64,000 bases of DNA, from positions 1 to 64,000 of the forward strand of contig JAKFCW010000040.1 of the NCBI GenBank assembly GCA_036676455.1, in the 5' to 3' direction. Origin of the DNA: UBA4093 sp036676455 (GTDB taxonomy: Bacteria > Cyanobacteriota > Sericytochromatia > S15B-MN24 > UBA4093). This document shows positions 16,484 through 24,612 of the stretch, piece after piece; the first letter of the stretch is position 1, and each line of letters begins with the position of its first letter. Both the position numbers and the translations under genes were made by a program. Below the pieces are notes generated by a model that was not told the origin of the DNA, ran no database searches, and worked only from the letters and a program-made list of their open reading frames with translations.

Positions 16484-18115
16484 CTAGCGCTTGAGGTTCA
16501 TCAGCTCCTGGAGGACCTCGTCGGACGAGGAGATGATCCGGGAGTTGGACTGGAAGCCTCGTTGCGCCACGATGAGATCCGAGAACGTCTGGGCCAGGTC
16601 GACGTTGGAGCCTTCCAGCGCGCCAGACTGCAACGCGCCGCGGCCACCGGTGCCCGCGATGCCGATCTGCGCCTCACCCGAGTTGTTGCTCTGGATGTAG
16701 ACGTTGTCGCCCTTCGACGCGAGACCCGCGGGGTTCGTGAAGTTGGCGACGGAGAGCTGCGCCAAGGTGCGGGTCCGGCCGTTGGTGAACGTGCCGGTCA
16801 CGACTCCCGAGCTGTCCAGGACGACTCCCGAGAGCTCGCCAGCGGCGTAGCCCGTTTGGTCGGAGAGCACGGCCGTGTTGTCGCTCGCGAAGGAGGTCAG
16901 GCCCGTCGCCTGCCCGACGGCTCCGACGTTGACGGCGATCGTCATGGCGCTGGCGCCAAGGTCCGGGTTCAAGGAGAAGGTGCTCAGGGAGTTCGAGCTC
17001 AGGATGCCCCGCTGATCGAAGGTGAGGTTTCCATCCAGGTATACGGGCGAAGGCTGCGAGTAGCCGCCGGTGTGCTCGAAGCGCGCCGTCCAGGCCGTCG
17101 TCGATTGCCGGCTGTAGACCATGGTTCCGCTGCGCTCGTTACCCAGCGAGTCGAACATCTTGACCGACATCCGGACCTCGCTCTGAGCCACCGTCTCGGC
17201 AGCGGTCAGGGAGCTGGCGGAGCCGGTGTGGGTCAGCTTCGTGGGATCGAGCATGAACTCCATGGGCTCGGCGCCAGAGGCAGGGGTCAAGGGGAAATTG
17301 TTGTTGAGCGCGCTCGACAGGTAGGTGCCCGACGCGGCGTCGAAGGTGATGGTGCCCATCGAGGTAGGCCCTGCGGGAACCGTCAGACCCGCGGTCGGAG
17401 TGAAGGTCACGTCCCAGGTGTCGGCCGCCGTCTTGGTGTAGCTCAGGTCGCCGGTCATCGTGGCGCCGGTCGCGTCGGTGAAGGTGATCGTGGGGCCGGC
17501 GACGATGCCGCCGATAGCGGTCGCGGACGTCAGGTTGCCGGTGGCCTCGAGGGTCGGCACCTTGGCCTTCGAGCTCAGGTTACCGGTGAAATCCAGGCGG
17601 TCGGTGGACTTGGGAGGAATCGACGTGCTCTTCGGCACGATGATCGGCTCGGGGGCGCGCGCCGAGTTGACGACCGGCACGCCGTTCACTTCCGTCGCGT
17701 TCCAGCCCATGACCCGGAAGCCGTTGGAGACCTTGATCAGGTTGCCCTGCTTGTCGAAGTCGAACTGTCCGTCCCGGGTGTAGACGTTCTGGGTGCCGTC
17801 GTTGAGGATGAACATCCCCTCGCCGCTGATTGCCAGGTCGGTGGCCCTTCCGGTGACCTGCAGCGCGCCCTGGCTCATGATCATGTCGATCGAGCCGACG
17901 GTCATGCCGAGACCGACCTGCGCGGGGTTGGTGCCGCCCAGGCCGTTCGCCGGGGCCGCGCCGCCGCGCAGGGTCTGCGAGAACTGGTTCTGGAAGTTGA
18001 CCCGCTGGCCCTTGTAGCCGATGGTGTTGACGTTCGCGATGTTGTTGCCCAGGACGTCGAGACGCACCTGGTGGTTGCGCATGCCGGAGACGCCCGAGTT
18101 CATTGCACGAAGCAT
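16484..18115 (-). CDS. flgE: Flagellar hook protein FlgE
   Basis: FlgE polymerises into the hook. The 543 residues start with the rod/hook signature (MNSGVSGMRNHQVRLDVLGN, then NIANVNTIGYK). They contain the FlgE-type GQFDFDKQGNLIK segment and a variable Ser/Thr/Gly-rich central domain. They end with the conserved C-terminal helix (GSNVDLAQTFSDLIVAQRGF). The order flgD, small operon protein, flgE is as in Bacillus. An 8-bp GC hairpin lies just upstream. Confidence 0.96.
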   Translation of the reverse strand: MLRAMNSGVSGMRNHQVRLDVLGNNIANVNTIGYKGQRVNFQNQFSQTLRGGAAPANGLGGTNPAQVGLGMTVGSIDMIMSQGALQVTGRATDLAISGEGMFILNDGTQNVYTRDGQFDFDKQGNLIKVSNGFRVMGWNATEVNGVPVVNSARAPEPIIVPKSTSIPPKSTDRLDFTGNLSSKAKVPTLEATGNLTSATAIGGIVAGPTITFTDATGATMTGDLSYTKTAADTWDVTFTPTAGLTVPAGPTSMGTITFDAASGTYLSSALNNNFPLTPASGAEPMEFMLDPTKLTHTGSASSLTAAETVAQSEVRMSVKMFDSLGNERSGTMVYSRQSTTAWTARFEHTGGYSQPSPVYLDGNLTFDQRGILSSNSLSTFSLNPDLGASAMTIAVNVGAVGQATGLTSFASDNTAVLSDQTGYAAGELSGVVLDSSGVVTGTFTNGRTRTLAQLSVANFTNPAGLASKGDNVYIQSNNSGEAQIGIAGTGGRGALQSGALEGSNVDLAQTFSDLIVAQRGFQSNSRIISSSDEVLQELMNLKR

Positions 18116-18140
18116 GAATCCTCCTCGTGAGTGGGGCGGG

Positions 18141-18161
18141 CCCGGACCAGTCGGGTCCGGG
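18141..18161. promoter_or_regulatory. Intra-operon GC hairpin upstream of flgE
   Basis: A perfect 8-bp inverted repeat (CCCGGACC / GGTCCGGG) with a 5-nt loop lies in the 106-bp gap between the small operon gene and flgE. No T-tract follows, so it is more likely an RNA processing, stabilising or attenuation element than a simple terminator. Confidence 0.5.
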
Positions 18162-18221
18162 GCGGGCTCTCCCGAGAAGGGTCCGAGCCTTGCCGCCTGT
18201 GAAGCCGTGAAACGTTAAGGG

Positions 18222-18605
18222 TTAAACGATGACCGCCGAGTCGATGTTGGTGAAGACGTTCTCCTTGAGGCTAGCCCCATCGACCGCCGTGATGACCGTC
18301 CGGTTCTTCACCGAGACGATGACCGCGAGGTCTTCCATCAGCACGAGCGACTCCTTCGCTCCCTTGCTCGCCGCGCGATCCACGGCTTCCGTCAGCTTGG
18401 CCATGCGCGCCTCGTCGAGGTCGATCCCCCGGCTCTTCAGGCGAGCCTGCGCATGGGCCGAGATCTTGATCTCCCGGGTCTTCGCGTCGAAGAAGTCCCC
18501 GAACGCGGGGCCCGTCGAGCGGGTGACCGGGGTTCCGGATTTGGGACCACCAGGCCCTACCGGACCAATGGGTCCCGGGGGGAAACCAATGCCATCGAGC
18601 GACAT
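18222..18605 (-). CDS. Conserved flagellar operon protein (TIGR02530-like, between flgD and flgE)
   Basis: A 127-residue protein with a Gly-Pro-rich N-terminus (residues 5-22). A conserved domain contains ISAHAQARLKSRGIDL, KESLVLMEDLAVIVSVKNRT and the ending ENVFTNIDSAVIV. This is the small flagellar operon protein regularly found between flgD and flgE, with unknown role in hook assembly. The ATG at 18605 has GGAGG about 6 nt upstream and begins 1 nt after the flgD stop. A longer upstream frame exists but lacks support. Confidence 0.88.
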   Translation of the reverse strand: MSLDGIGFPPGPIGPVGPGGPKSGTPVTRSTGPAFGDFFDAKTREIKISAHAQARLKSRGIDLDEARMAKLTEAVDRAASKGAKESLVLMEDLAVIVSVKNRTVITAVDGASLKENVFTNIDSAVIV

Positions 18606-18606
18606 G

Positions 18607-19053
18607 CTATCCCTCCTGCTGCTTATCATCGGCAGGAGGCTTGAGAGCTTGAGGGTCAGCGACCTGCTGAATCGCCTCGAGATCATAGGTCTTGCCGTTC
18701 ACCAGCACCTTGACCTCGCCGTCGATCCGGCGGACCTCGTCGACGGTACCGGCGAAGTGCTCCTCGTCGGTCTGGATGGCCACGGTCTTGCCCAGCAGGG
18801 ACGAGGCCTGGGTGAGCTGGTTGAAGTCGGACATGGCCGCGAAGCTCTTGTTGAGGCCGCGCATCTCCTCGAGGGCGTTGAACTGCGCCATCTGGGCGAT
18901 GAACTCCTTGTCCTCCATGGGGTTCATGGGGTCCTGGTAGCGCAGCTGCGCCACCAGCAGCTTCAAGAAGTCGGCTTGGCCGAGGTTCTGGGTCTTGCTG
19001 GCGCTCGAGGCGTCGACGCCCGAGGTCTTGTTGCTTACCGAAGTGGTTTCCAT
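18607..19053 (-). CDS. flgD: Flagellar hook cap protein FlgD
   Basis: FlgD is the scaffold that caps the growing hook. At 148 residues this is a short form containing the family core: LGQADFLKLLVAQLRYQDPM, then NPMEDKEFIAQMAQFNALE, and a small C-terminal domain (GTVDEVRRIDGEVKVLVNGK). The C-terminal Ig/TonB-like part of longer FlgD proteins is reduced. It precedes the TIGR02530-like gene and flgE. Confidence 0.94.
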   Translation of the reverse strand: METTSVSNKTSGVDASSASKTQNLGQADFLKLLVAQLRYQDPMNPMEDKEFIAQMAQFNALEEMRGLNKSFAAMSDFNQLTQASSLLGKTVAIQTDEEHFAGTVDEVRRIDGEVKVLVNGKTYDLEAIQQVADPQALKPPADDKQQEG

Positions 19054-19069
19054 GATGCTTCCTCGCTAG

Positions 19070-19104
19070 GCGGTCCCGCCCACGCGGAGTGGGCGGAAGA
19101 CCGC
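19070..19104. terminator. Long hairpin between fliK and flgD (intra-operon terminator/attenuator candidate)
   Basis: An inner stem of 8 bp (CCGCCCAC / GTGGGCGG, loop GCGGA) is extended by an outer 6-bp stem (GCGGTC / GACCGC) with a 2-nt bulge, filling much of the 64-bp gap. It lacks a clear U-tract on the coding strand. It could separate basal-body genes from hook genes by partial termination or RNA processing. Confidence 0.5.
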
Positions 19105-19117
19105 ATCAAAACCCGAT

Positions 19118-20524
19118 CTAGGCCTGGGCGTCGAAGCCGGAGGCGGCGAGCGCCTCGGGATGCGGCAGGTCCTCGGTCTCGCTACCCGACCAGGCATCCC
19201 AGCCCGTCTGGCGCGCATGACCCTGGTTCTGCTGCCCCGACGAATCGGGCTGACCCTCCCGCCCGAAGGCCTGACGACCGAACTCGAAGCCGGCGGCGGC
19301 TTGCTGATCCCGCTGACCCTGCTGGCTGACGCTCACTTCCAGGCGATCGATCTTGATCCCCTGTTCCGCGAGGCTGGTCCGCAGCGCGGCAAGCTGGTTC
19401 TCGACCAGGTCGCGCACTCCGGCATGCTCGACCCGGATGACCGCGCTGACCGCGCCTTCATGGGCCTGCACCCGCACTTCCATGCGGCCGAGGTGCTCGG
19501 GATTGAGCTGGAGCTTCAATTCCGCCGGACGATCGGGAGTCTTCTGCACCTGCATGAAGGTCTGCCTGATCGCTTCCTTCACCGGCACCGGCTCGGCCTT
19601 GATCACGGCGGACTCGGACTTGGGACCCGAAACCTCCGCGGCCACCCGCACGGGCTGGCTGATCTCCCAGGGCTTGACGGAGTCGGTCTCGGGAGCCGCC
19701 TCGTCAACGACCGCGGCCGTCACCTCGTCGAGGCTGACAGGAAGCGGGCGGGACTCGTTCTTCGCCGGGGCGAGGGTCATCTCGGTGCGAGGAGCACCGT
19801 CCAACGACTCCCTCAGGGACATCAGCCCTTTCTCGGCGCGTAGGCCATCCAGCGTGCTCGGAACCGCCTGGCGAGCCACCGGTTTCACCGGCACGGCGGC
19901 CTTGGCAGGCTCGGTCGATTCGGTCGATTCGGTCGATTCGGTCGCTTCCGCCTCCTCGGCGTCTTGAGCCGGCTTCGCTGCTTCCCCGGTCTTGGCGATG
20001 GCCTCAGGCTTACCCTGCGGCGCGACCGCCTTGGCGATAGCCGTGGTCAAGAGCGGATCGGCCGCCTCTTTGCCTTCGGCAATGGCACCCTGCTGGGCAG
20101 CAGCGGCCGCAACCGGAGCTGCTGACTCGGGAACTTCCGTGACGGGGGCCTGAGGAGCGGGAACCGCGGCCGTCATGACGGCAACGCTGGCCAGCTCCGA
20201 GACGGGGGCCGCGGGGATGGGCGCCGGCTGCGCCTGCTCGGCGGTCGGCTCCTCGGGGGTCTTCGCGACCTGCTCCTCGGTCTTCGCCTCGCCCTTGGGG
20301 GCGGACTCGCTCGGGGATTCGGGAGCAACCTCAGGCTTGTCCTGAGGCTTGGTTTCAGCCACTCCCTTGGAAGTCGATCCGGGCTTTGACTTGGCCTGCG
20401 CCTGGTTCAGCCGCTCTTCGAAGGATCGTCCTTCGCTGCGGCCGCCCACGCGAGGCATCTCTCGGGGCGCGTATCGAGTTTCCGGGGCGGGAGCGGGCAT
20501 GGCCACCATGGGATTGGGGGTCAT
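19118..20524 (-). CDS. fliK: Flagellar hook-length control protein FliK
   Basis: FliK measures hook length and triggers the FlhB switch. The ATG at 20524 (GGAGG 5 nt upstream) gives 468 residues. A long Ala/Pro/Glu-rich, low-complexity N-terminal ruler region contains a tandem Thr-Glu-Ser repeat (DNA at about 19916-19945). The C-terminal Flg_hook domain has the classic core LKLQLNPEHLGRMEVRVQAH followed by VENQLAALRTSLAEQGIKI. The tail is Gln/Gly-rich. An upstream in-frame ATG is rejected because the chosen one has the ribosome site. Confidence 0.92.
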   Translation of the reverse strand: MTPNPMVAMPAPAPETRYAPREMPRVGGRSEGRSFEERLNQAQAKSKPGSTSKGVAETKPQDKPEVAPESPSESAPKGEAKTEEQVAKTPEEPTAEQAQPAPIPAAPVSELASVAVMTAAVPAPQAPVTEVPESAAPVAAAAAQQGAIAEGKEAADPLLTTAIAKAVAPQGKPEAIAKTGEAAKPAQDAEEAEATESTESTESTEPAKAAVPVKPVARQAVPSTLDGLRAEKGLMSLRESLDGAPRTEMTLAPAKNESRPLPVSLDEVTAAVVDEAAPETDSVKPWEISQPVRVAAEVSGPKSESAVIKAEPVPVKEAIRQTFMQVQKTPDRPAELKLQLNPEHLGRMEVRVQAHEGAVSAVIRVEHAGVRDLVENQLAALRTSLAEQGIKIDRLEVSVSQQGQRDQQAAAGFEFGRQAFGREGQPDSSGQQNQGHARQTGWDAWSGSETEDLPHPEALAASGFDAQA

Positions 20525-20623
20525 GGATTCCTCCTTGCTGGGCGCGCCATGCGCCCTCTCCCAGATCATCGGCCGGGATCGGAGGAAGTTTAGCGCCAAA
20601 GGCCAGGAATCGACCCTTGCCGC

Positions 20624-20902
20624 TCAGCGGGCGTGGACCTGCACGGTCTCGCGGCGCATGACGCCCTGGGCGTCGAACTCCTGGATCAGCGCCCTGGTCG
20701 CAAGCTCGGGGCCCGAGGGAGCGCCCGAGGCGTCCACCAGCAGCCGGACCACCCGCGCGATCGCGATGATCTCGTCGGCTTCCTGAGGGTTCGCGACCGG
20801 CATGCCGTCGCGCAGGTAGATTTCGCGGTTCGCCGGAGGCACCTCGTCGAAGGGAATCCGCCGCAGCACCGTGCCGGTGTTTCCGTCCACGAACTCGATC
20901 AT
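20624..20902 (-). CDS. Small FlaG-like flagellar operon protein
   Basis: A 92-residue protein starting MIEFVDGNTGTVLRRIPFDE. This resembles the FlaG C-terminal pattern (VDxxTGxVIRxIPPEE) thought to influence filament length. The rest is a short helical stretch (ADEIIAIARVVRLLVDAS) that I cannot assign. The ATG is 1 nt after the stop of the metalloprotease-like gene, so the two are probably translated together. FlaG identity is a weak inference from about 20 residues. Confidence 0.5.
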   Translation of the reverse strand: MIEFVDGNTGTVLRRIPFDEVPPANREIYLRDGMPVANPQEADEIIAIARVVRLLVDASGAPSGPELATRALIQEFDAQGVMRRETVQVHAR

Positions 20903-20903
20903 G

Positions 20904-22028
20904 CTAGGCAAGGCGAGCCCCCTCCCGGCCCGGCAGCTCGAGACGCTCGACGTCGAGCTGGCTGACCTTGAACTTGCCCTCGAAATCCCCTCGGAAGATG
21001 GCCTCCAGGATCCGGGTCCGGTTGGGGTACTTCTCCTGGAATGCCGCCAGCGCCTCCGGCGATTTCCGCGCCTCCAGGTAGTAGCGCCAGGTCTCCGAGA
21101 AGTCCTCGTTGGCGTTGCTTCCGGCATACTCGGAGACCCGGTTGCCATCGGCCTTGACGGCATCCTCCCAGCCCGGCGGCACCATCTCCGCGTGCCGGGT
21201 CTTGCTCGTCGAGTAGCCGGAGCCGATCAGGTGGGCCATCTCGTGGTTGAAGTGGCCCTCGTTGAGGTTGTAGGGATTTTCGTTCAGGTTCCAGAAGGTG
21301 ATGTTGCCACCGCCCGCCGTGGCCGCCGAGGTAAACGTGTCACGCCCGTAAACCGTCGCCCAGTAAGCATCCTGGGGGTTAGGGACCGTTTCGAGCTCCA
21401 CCGACTTGAGGGCAGGCCTGACGTGCTCGGGCACCTTGCTGAAGTACTCGACCATCTTGGCGAACGGCTCCTTGGGATCGAGGTTCCTGGCCACCCGCAC
21501 GTCGAACTCGGAGCCCTCGATCGCCAGGCGATAATCATCCCGGGGGCCCGAAGGCCCGTCCGATTTCGAGGCCCCCTGGCGAGTGATCTGGACCAGGATC
21601 GGCTTGCCGTCCAGCGCCGTGAAGCCCGCGGGCTCTCCGGCGATTGCCCGGGAGATCGCCTCTTCCTGGGCCAGCATCGCCGGGGTCTTGCGGGGGCCCG
21701 GCCTGAGCGGCTTTTCCGGCGTCGTCTCCGGCTTGGTCTCCGGCTTCGTCTCCGGCGGCGCCTCCGGCTTGGCCTCCGCCTTGATCTCCGGCTTCACCTG
21801 GGCCTCGCGCGCCTTCTCCGCGATATCGCTGAGGCTCGTCCGGGGCTCGGTCGAGGCGGTCAGCTCCAGGCGATCGCCCGCCTGCGGCCCCTGGGGCTTC
21901 TCGGGCATCCGAGACAGCGCGTCGTCGGCCGTGGCCAGCAGATCGCCGCCGAGCCCGTCCGGGCGCGCCTTCGGCCGAAGCGTCTCGGTGATGTCCAGGT
22001 TGGGAGATTTAAACGCTCGAATCGACAC
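20904..22028 (-). CDS. Putative zinc metallopeptidase (HExxH gluzincin-like) embedded in the flagellar operon
   Basis: A 374-residue protein with a low-complexity Lys-Pro-Glu repeat region (about 78-110) followed by a folded C-terminal domain. The catalytic motif is H262-E-M-A-H266, in FNHEMAHLIGSGYS. A candidate third zinc ligand lies about 45 residues on in NANEDFSET (E308 or E312), a gluzincin-type spacing. No signal peptide or flagellin domain is present, so it could be cytoplasmic or exported through the flagellar channel. The GTG start at 22028 has AGAGGA upstream. It lies between fliJ and the FlaG-like gene. The lethal-factor-type (ATLF) metallopeptidase fold is the nearest thing I can suggest. 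Substrate unknown. Confidence 0.65.
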   Translation of the reverse strand: MSIRAFKSPNLDITETLRPKARPDGLGGDLLATADDALSRMPEKPQGPQAGDRLELTASTEPRTSLSDIAEKAREAQVKPEIKAEAKPEAPPETKPETKPETTPEKPLRPGPRKTPAMLAQEEAISRAIAGEPAGFTALDGKPILVQITRQGASKSDGPSGPRDDYRLAIEGSEFDVRVARNLDPKEPFAKMVEYFSKVPEHVRPALKSVELETVPNPQDAYWATVYGRDTFTSAATAGGGNITFWNLNENPYNLNEGHFNHEMAHLIGSGYSTSKTRHAEMVPPGWEDAVKADGNRVSEYAGSNANEDFSETWRYYLEARKSPEALAAFQEKYPNRTRILEAIFRGDFEGKFKVSQLDVERLELPGREGARLA

Positions 22029-22096
22029 GCTCGGATCCTCTGATGCGCCCCTACCCTTCTCCTATACCCTGCTTGGCGTGCGGACGAATCGTCTCG

Positions 22097-22543
22097 CTAG
22101 CTCCGCCGGCCGTGCCGGAGCGTGGCGATCTCGTCGAGTTGCTTCGACTCGGCCATGTCCGCGGCCCTTTGATGCTCCTTCTTGGCGGCATCTTTCAACT
22201 GGTCGAGCACCTGCTTAGCTCGCGCGGCCTCGATCAGGACGGCGCGCCGCTGCTCGACGTGCCCTTCGGCCTTGACGATGATCCCGGTCTGCTCGCGGAT
22301 GGAGACCGTGAGGCCCATGGAGTAGGTCTGGAACCACTGGATGGCCTGCACGTCCAGCCGGCCCTGCCGTTGCAGCTCGTGGTACTCGGCGAGCGCGTTG
22401 GCCTCGAGGATCCGCAGCTCGGTGAGCTTGGCTCTTTCCGCCTCGAGCATCCCGATGGCCTCGGCCAGCTCGCGGCCGCGGGCCTCCTCGTCGCGCGCTC
22501 GCATGTCGAGCACGGTCTGGAGCCGGAACTTGAAGGCCTTCAT
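22097..22543 (-). CDS. fliJ: Flagellar export chaperone/ATPase stalk FliJ
   Basis: FliJ is the coiled-coil stalk of the FliI ATPase. The 148 residues begin FKFRLQTVLDMRARDEEARG, typical of FliJ, and are predicted to be almost entirely helical and charged. Order fliF-G-H-I-J is canonical. It starts 3 nt after the fliI stop. Confidence 0.9.
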   Translation of the reverse strand: MKAFKFRLQTVLDMRARDEEARGRELAEAIGMLEAERAKLTELRILEANALAEYHELQRQGRLDVQAIQWFQTYSMGLTVSIREQTGIIVKAEGHVEQRRAVLIEAARAKQVLDQLKDAAKKEHQRAADMAESKQLDEIATLRHGRRS

Positions 22544-22546
22544 GGC

Positions 22547-23860
22547 TTAGACCCCCAGGCCTTGAAGGGCGGCGATCGCCTCCTCGTAGCCTACCGGCTC
22601 GTTCACGGCCTGCTTCAGGAAGGCATTGATCTTGGGGACCAGGGCGATCGCCCGATCGATTTGCGGATTAGAGCCGGGCTGGTAGGCCCCGATGTTGATG
22701 AGGTCCCGCGCGTCGCGGTAGACCGCCAGCATCTCGCGCAGGCCGCCCGCGGCCTTGAGGTGCTCGGGAGGGACGATCTCGGTCATGACGCGCGAGACCG
22801 AACCCAGGATGTCGATGGCCGGGTAGTGGTTCTGGGCGGCCAGGTCGCGCGAGAGGATGATGTGCCCGTCGAGGATGCCTCGCACCGTGTCCGAGATGGG
22901 CTCGTTGGTGTCGTCGCCTTCCACCAGCACGGTGTACAGGGCGGTAATGGCGCCCTGCTCGGCGGTGCCGGCGCGCTCCAGCAGCTTGGGCAGCATCGCG
23001 AAGACCGAAGGAGTGTAGCCCTTGGTGGCCGGCGGCTCACCGATCGCCAGGCCCACCTCGCGCTGGGCCATGGCGAAGCGGGTCACGGAGTCCATCATGA
23101 GGATGACGTTGGCGCCCTGGTCGCGGAAGTGCTCGGCGATCGCCGTCGCCACGAACGCCCCCTTGAGGCGCTGCAGCGCGGGCTGGTCTGAGGTCGCGAC
23201 CACGACCACCGAGCGCGCCAGCCCCTCCTCGCCCAGGTCCCGCTCCAGGAACTCGCGAACCTCGCGGCCTCGCTCCCCGATCAGCGCGATCACGTTGAGG
23301 TCCGCCTGCGCCTCGCGGGCGATCATGCCCAAGAGGGTGCTCTTGCCGACGCCCGAGCCCGCGAAGATGCCGAGGCGCTGGCCCTGGCCACAGGTAAGCA
23401 GGCCGTCCAGCGCGCGCACCCCCATCGGCAGGGGAGTCGTGATGCGCTGGCGGGTCAAGGGATTGGGAGGCGGCGCCTCCAGAGGAGCCCGCTGCGCATG
23501 CATGATCGGGCCCTTGCCGTCGATGGGATTGCCGAGGCCGTCCACCACCCGCCCCAGCAAGCCTGCGCCCACGTTCACGTAGAGCTGACGGCCGGTCGCC
23601 ACGACCGGGCTGCCCGGCTTGATGCCCTCCATCGCGCCCAGCGGCATCAGGAGCAGGCGATCCTCGCGGAAGCCGACCACCTCGGCCGGCACGACACGCC
23701 CCCCGCCGCAGTCGATGTGGGCCAGCTCGCCGAGGCTGGCCGGCGGGCCGAAGGACTCGACCACCAGCCCGATGACCTGCGCCACCTTGCCCTCATGGCG
23801 CAGCGGCCGGCAAGCGCGCGCGCGCTCCAGGGAATGCGTGAGGTCTAGACGGGTTTCCAT
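22547..23860 (-). CDS. fliI: Flagellum-specific ATPase FliI
   Basis: FliI energises and orders flagellar export. The 437 residues contain the P-loop AGSGVGKST (167-175), GERGREV, the Walker B region NVILMMDSVTRFAMAQREVG and a C-terminal domain. This is normal length for an F1-beta-like secretion ATPase. The gene overlaps fliH by 16 nt. Confidence 0.97.
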   Translation of the reverse strand: METRLDLTHSLERARACRPLRHEGKVAQVIGLVVESFGPPASLGELAHIDCGGGRVVPAEVVGFREDRLLLMPLGAMEGIKPGSPVVATGRQLYVNVGAGLLGRVVDGLGNPIDGKGPIMHAQRAPLEAPPPNPLTRQRITTPLPMGVRALDGLLTCGQGQRLGIFAGSGVGKSTLLGMIAREAQADLNVIALIGERGREVREFLERDLGEEGLARSVVVVATSDQPALQRLKGAFVATAIAEHFRDQGANVILMMDSVTRFAMAQREVGLAIGEPPATKGYTPSVFAMLPKLLERAGTAEQGAITALYTVLVEGDDTNEPISDTVRGILDGHIILSRDLAAQNHYPAIDILGSVSRVMTEIVPPEHLKAAGGLREMLAVYRDARDLINIGAYQPGSNPQIDRAIALVPKINAFLKQAVNEPVGYEEAIAALQGLGV

Positions 23861-24609
23861 GAGGGCTCCGCCGCCGGAATCTTGGCCTCCAGCGCTGACC
23901 CCAGCTCCGCGAGCACCGGTGCGATCACCGGATCGTCCTCGGGGTCGGCCATGAGCACCGCCGAGGCGAGCTCCCGGAACTGCGTCACGAAGCGGCCATC
24001 CACCCGGCCGGTCGGAGTCTCGAAGACGACGCCCCCGAGCCCGATGGCCGGGTCGGCCTTGATCTCGAGCTCCGGCATGTTGAGGGTGGCAGCCAGGCCC
24101 GAGGCATCGGACGGGTGCACCCGGATCCGGACGAGCACCGCGTCCTCGAGATGCGTCAGCGCTCCGCGGATCAGCGAGAGCAGGGCGTCGCGGTTGCGCG
24201 CCTCCTTGTGGAGGATGCGCTCGGCGGTAAGGAGAGCGAGTCGAAGAACATCGGTTTCGGACTGCTGAAGCCAGATCTTGCGCTGCTCAACCAGCGCCTG
24301 GGCCTCGGCCACGACAGCCTGAATCCGGGCCTGCCACTGGTTGCGGCCCTCGGCGTCGCCCTGCGCGAAGCCAGAATGATAGCCTTCCTGGCGGGCGGCC
24401 TCGCGGACGCGCTCGGCTTCCTGGGCGGCCTCGGCGAGCATGCGCTCCGCCTCGGCCTGTGCGGCGGCCAAGAGCGCGTCGAGATCGATCGCGGGCTCGA
24501 CGGGAGTCTCGGGCTCGTCGAGGGAGGCCGCGACCACCTCGGCAGCCGCCGGAGCGGAGACGACCCACTTCCCGTCCCTGAGTTGCGCGCCCTTGAGGAT
24601 GCGACCCAT
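23845..24609 (-). CDS. fliH: Flagellar assembly protein FliH
   Basis: FliH is the stator-like regulator of FliI. The 254 residues have a long Ala/Glu-rich helix (about 45-100, AQAEAERMLAEAAQEAERVR) and a C-terminal domain with VRIRVHPSDASGLAATLN and GGVVFETPTGRVDGRF, as in FliH/V-ATPase E-like proteins. It lies between fliG and fliI with a 16-nt overlap into fliI. Confidence 0.92.
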   Translation of the reverse strand: MGRILKGAQLRDGKWVVSAPAAAEVVAASLDEPETPVEPAIDLDALLAAAQAEAERMLAEAAQEAERVREAARQEGYHSGFAQGDAEGRNQWQARIQAVVAEAQALVEQRKIWLQQSETDVLRLALLTAERILHKEARNRDALLSLIRGALTHLEDAVLVRIRVHPSDASGLAATLNMPELEIKADPAIGLGGVVFETPTGRVDGRFVTQFRELASAVLMADPEDDPVIAPVLAELGSALEAKIPAAEPSWKPV

Positions 24610-24612
24610 GGC

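Noticed and set aside
19916..19945. 9-bp tandem repeat (TCGGTCGAT type)
   Set aside because: It stays in frame and encodes Thr-Glu-Ser repeats of the FliK ruler region; unit length is a multiple of three so it is not a phase-variation switch.
20904..22028. Flagellinolysin (protease-bearing flagellin)
   Set aside because: No flagellin N- or C-terminal domains flank the HExxH region, so it is not a flagellin fusion.
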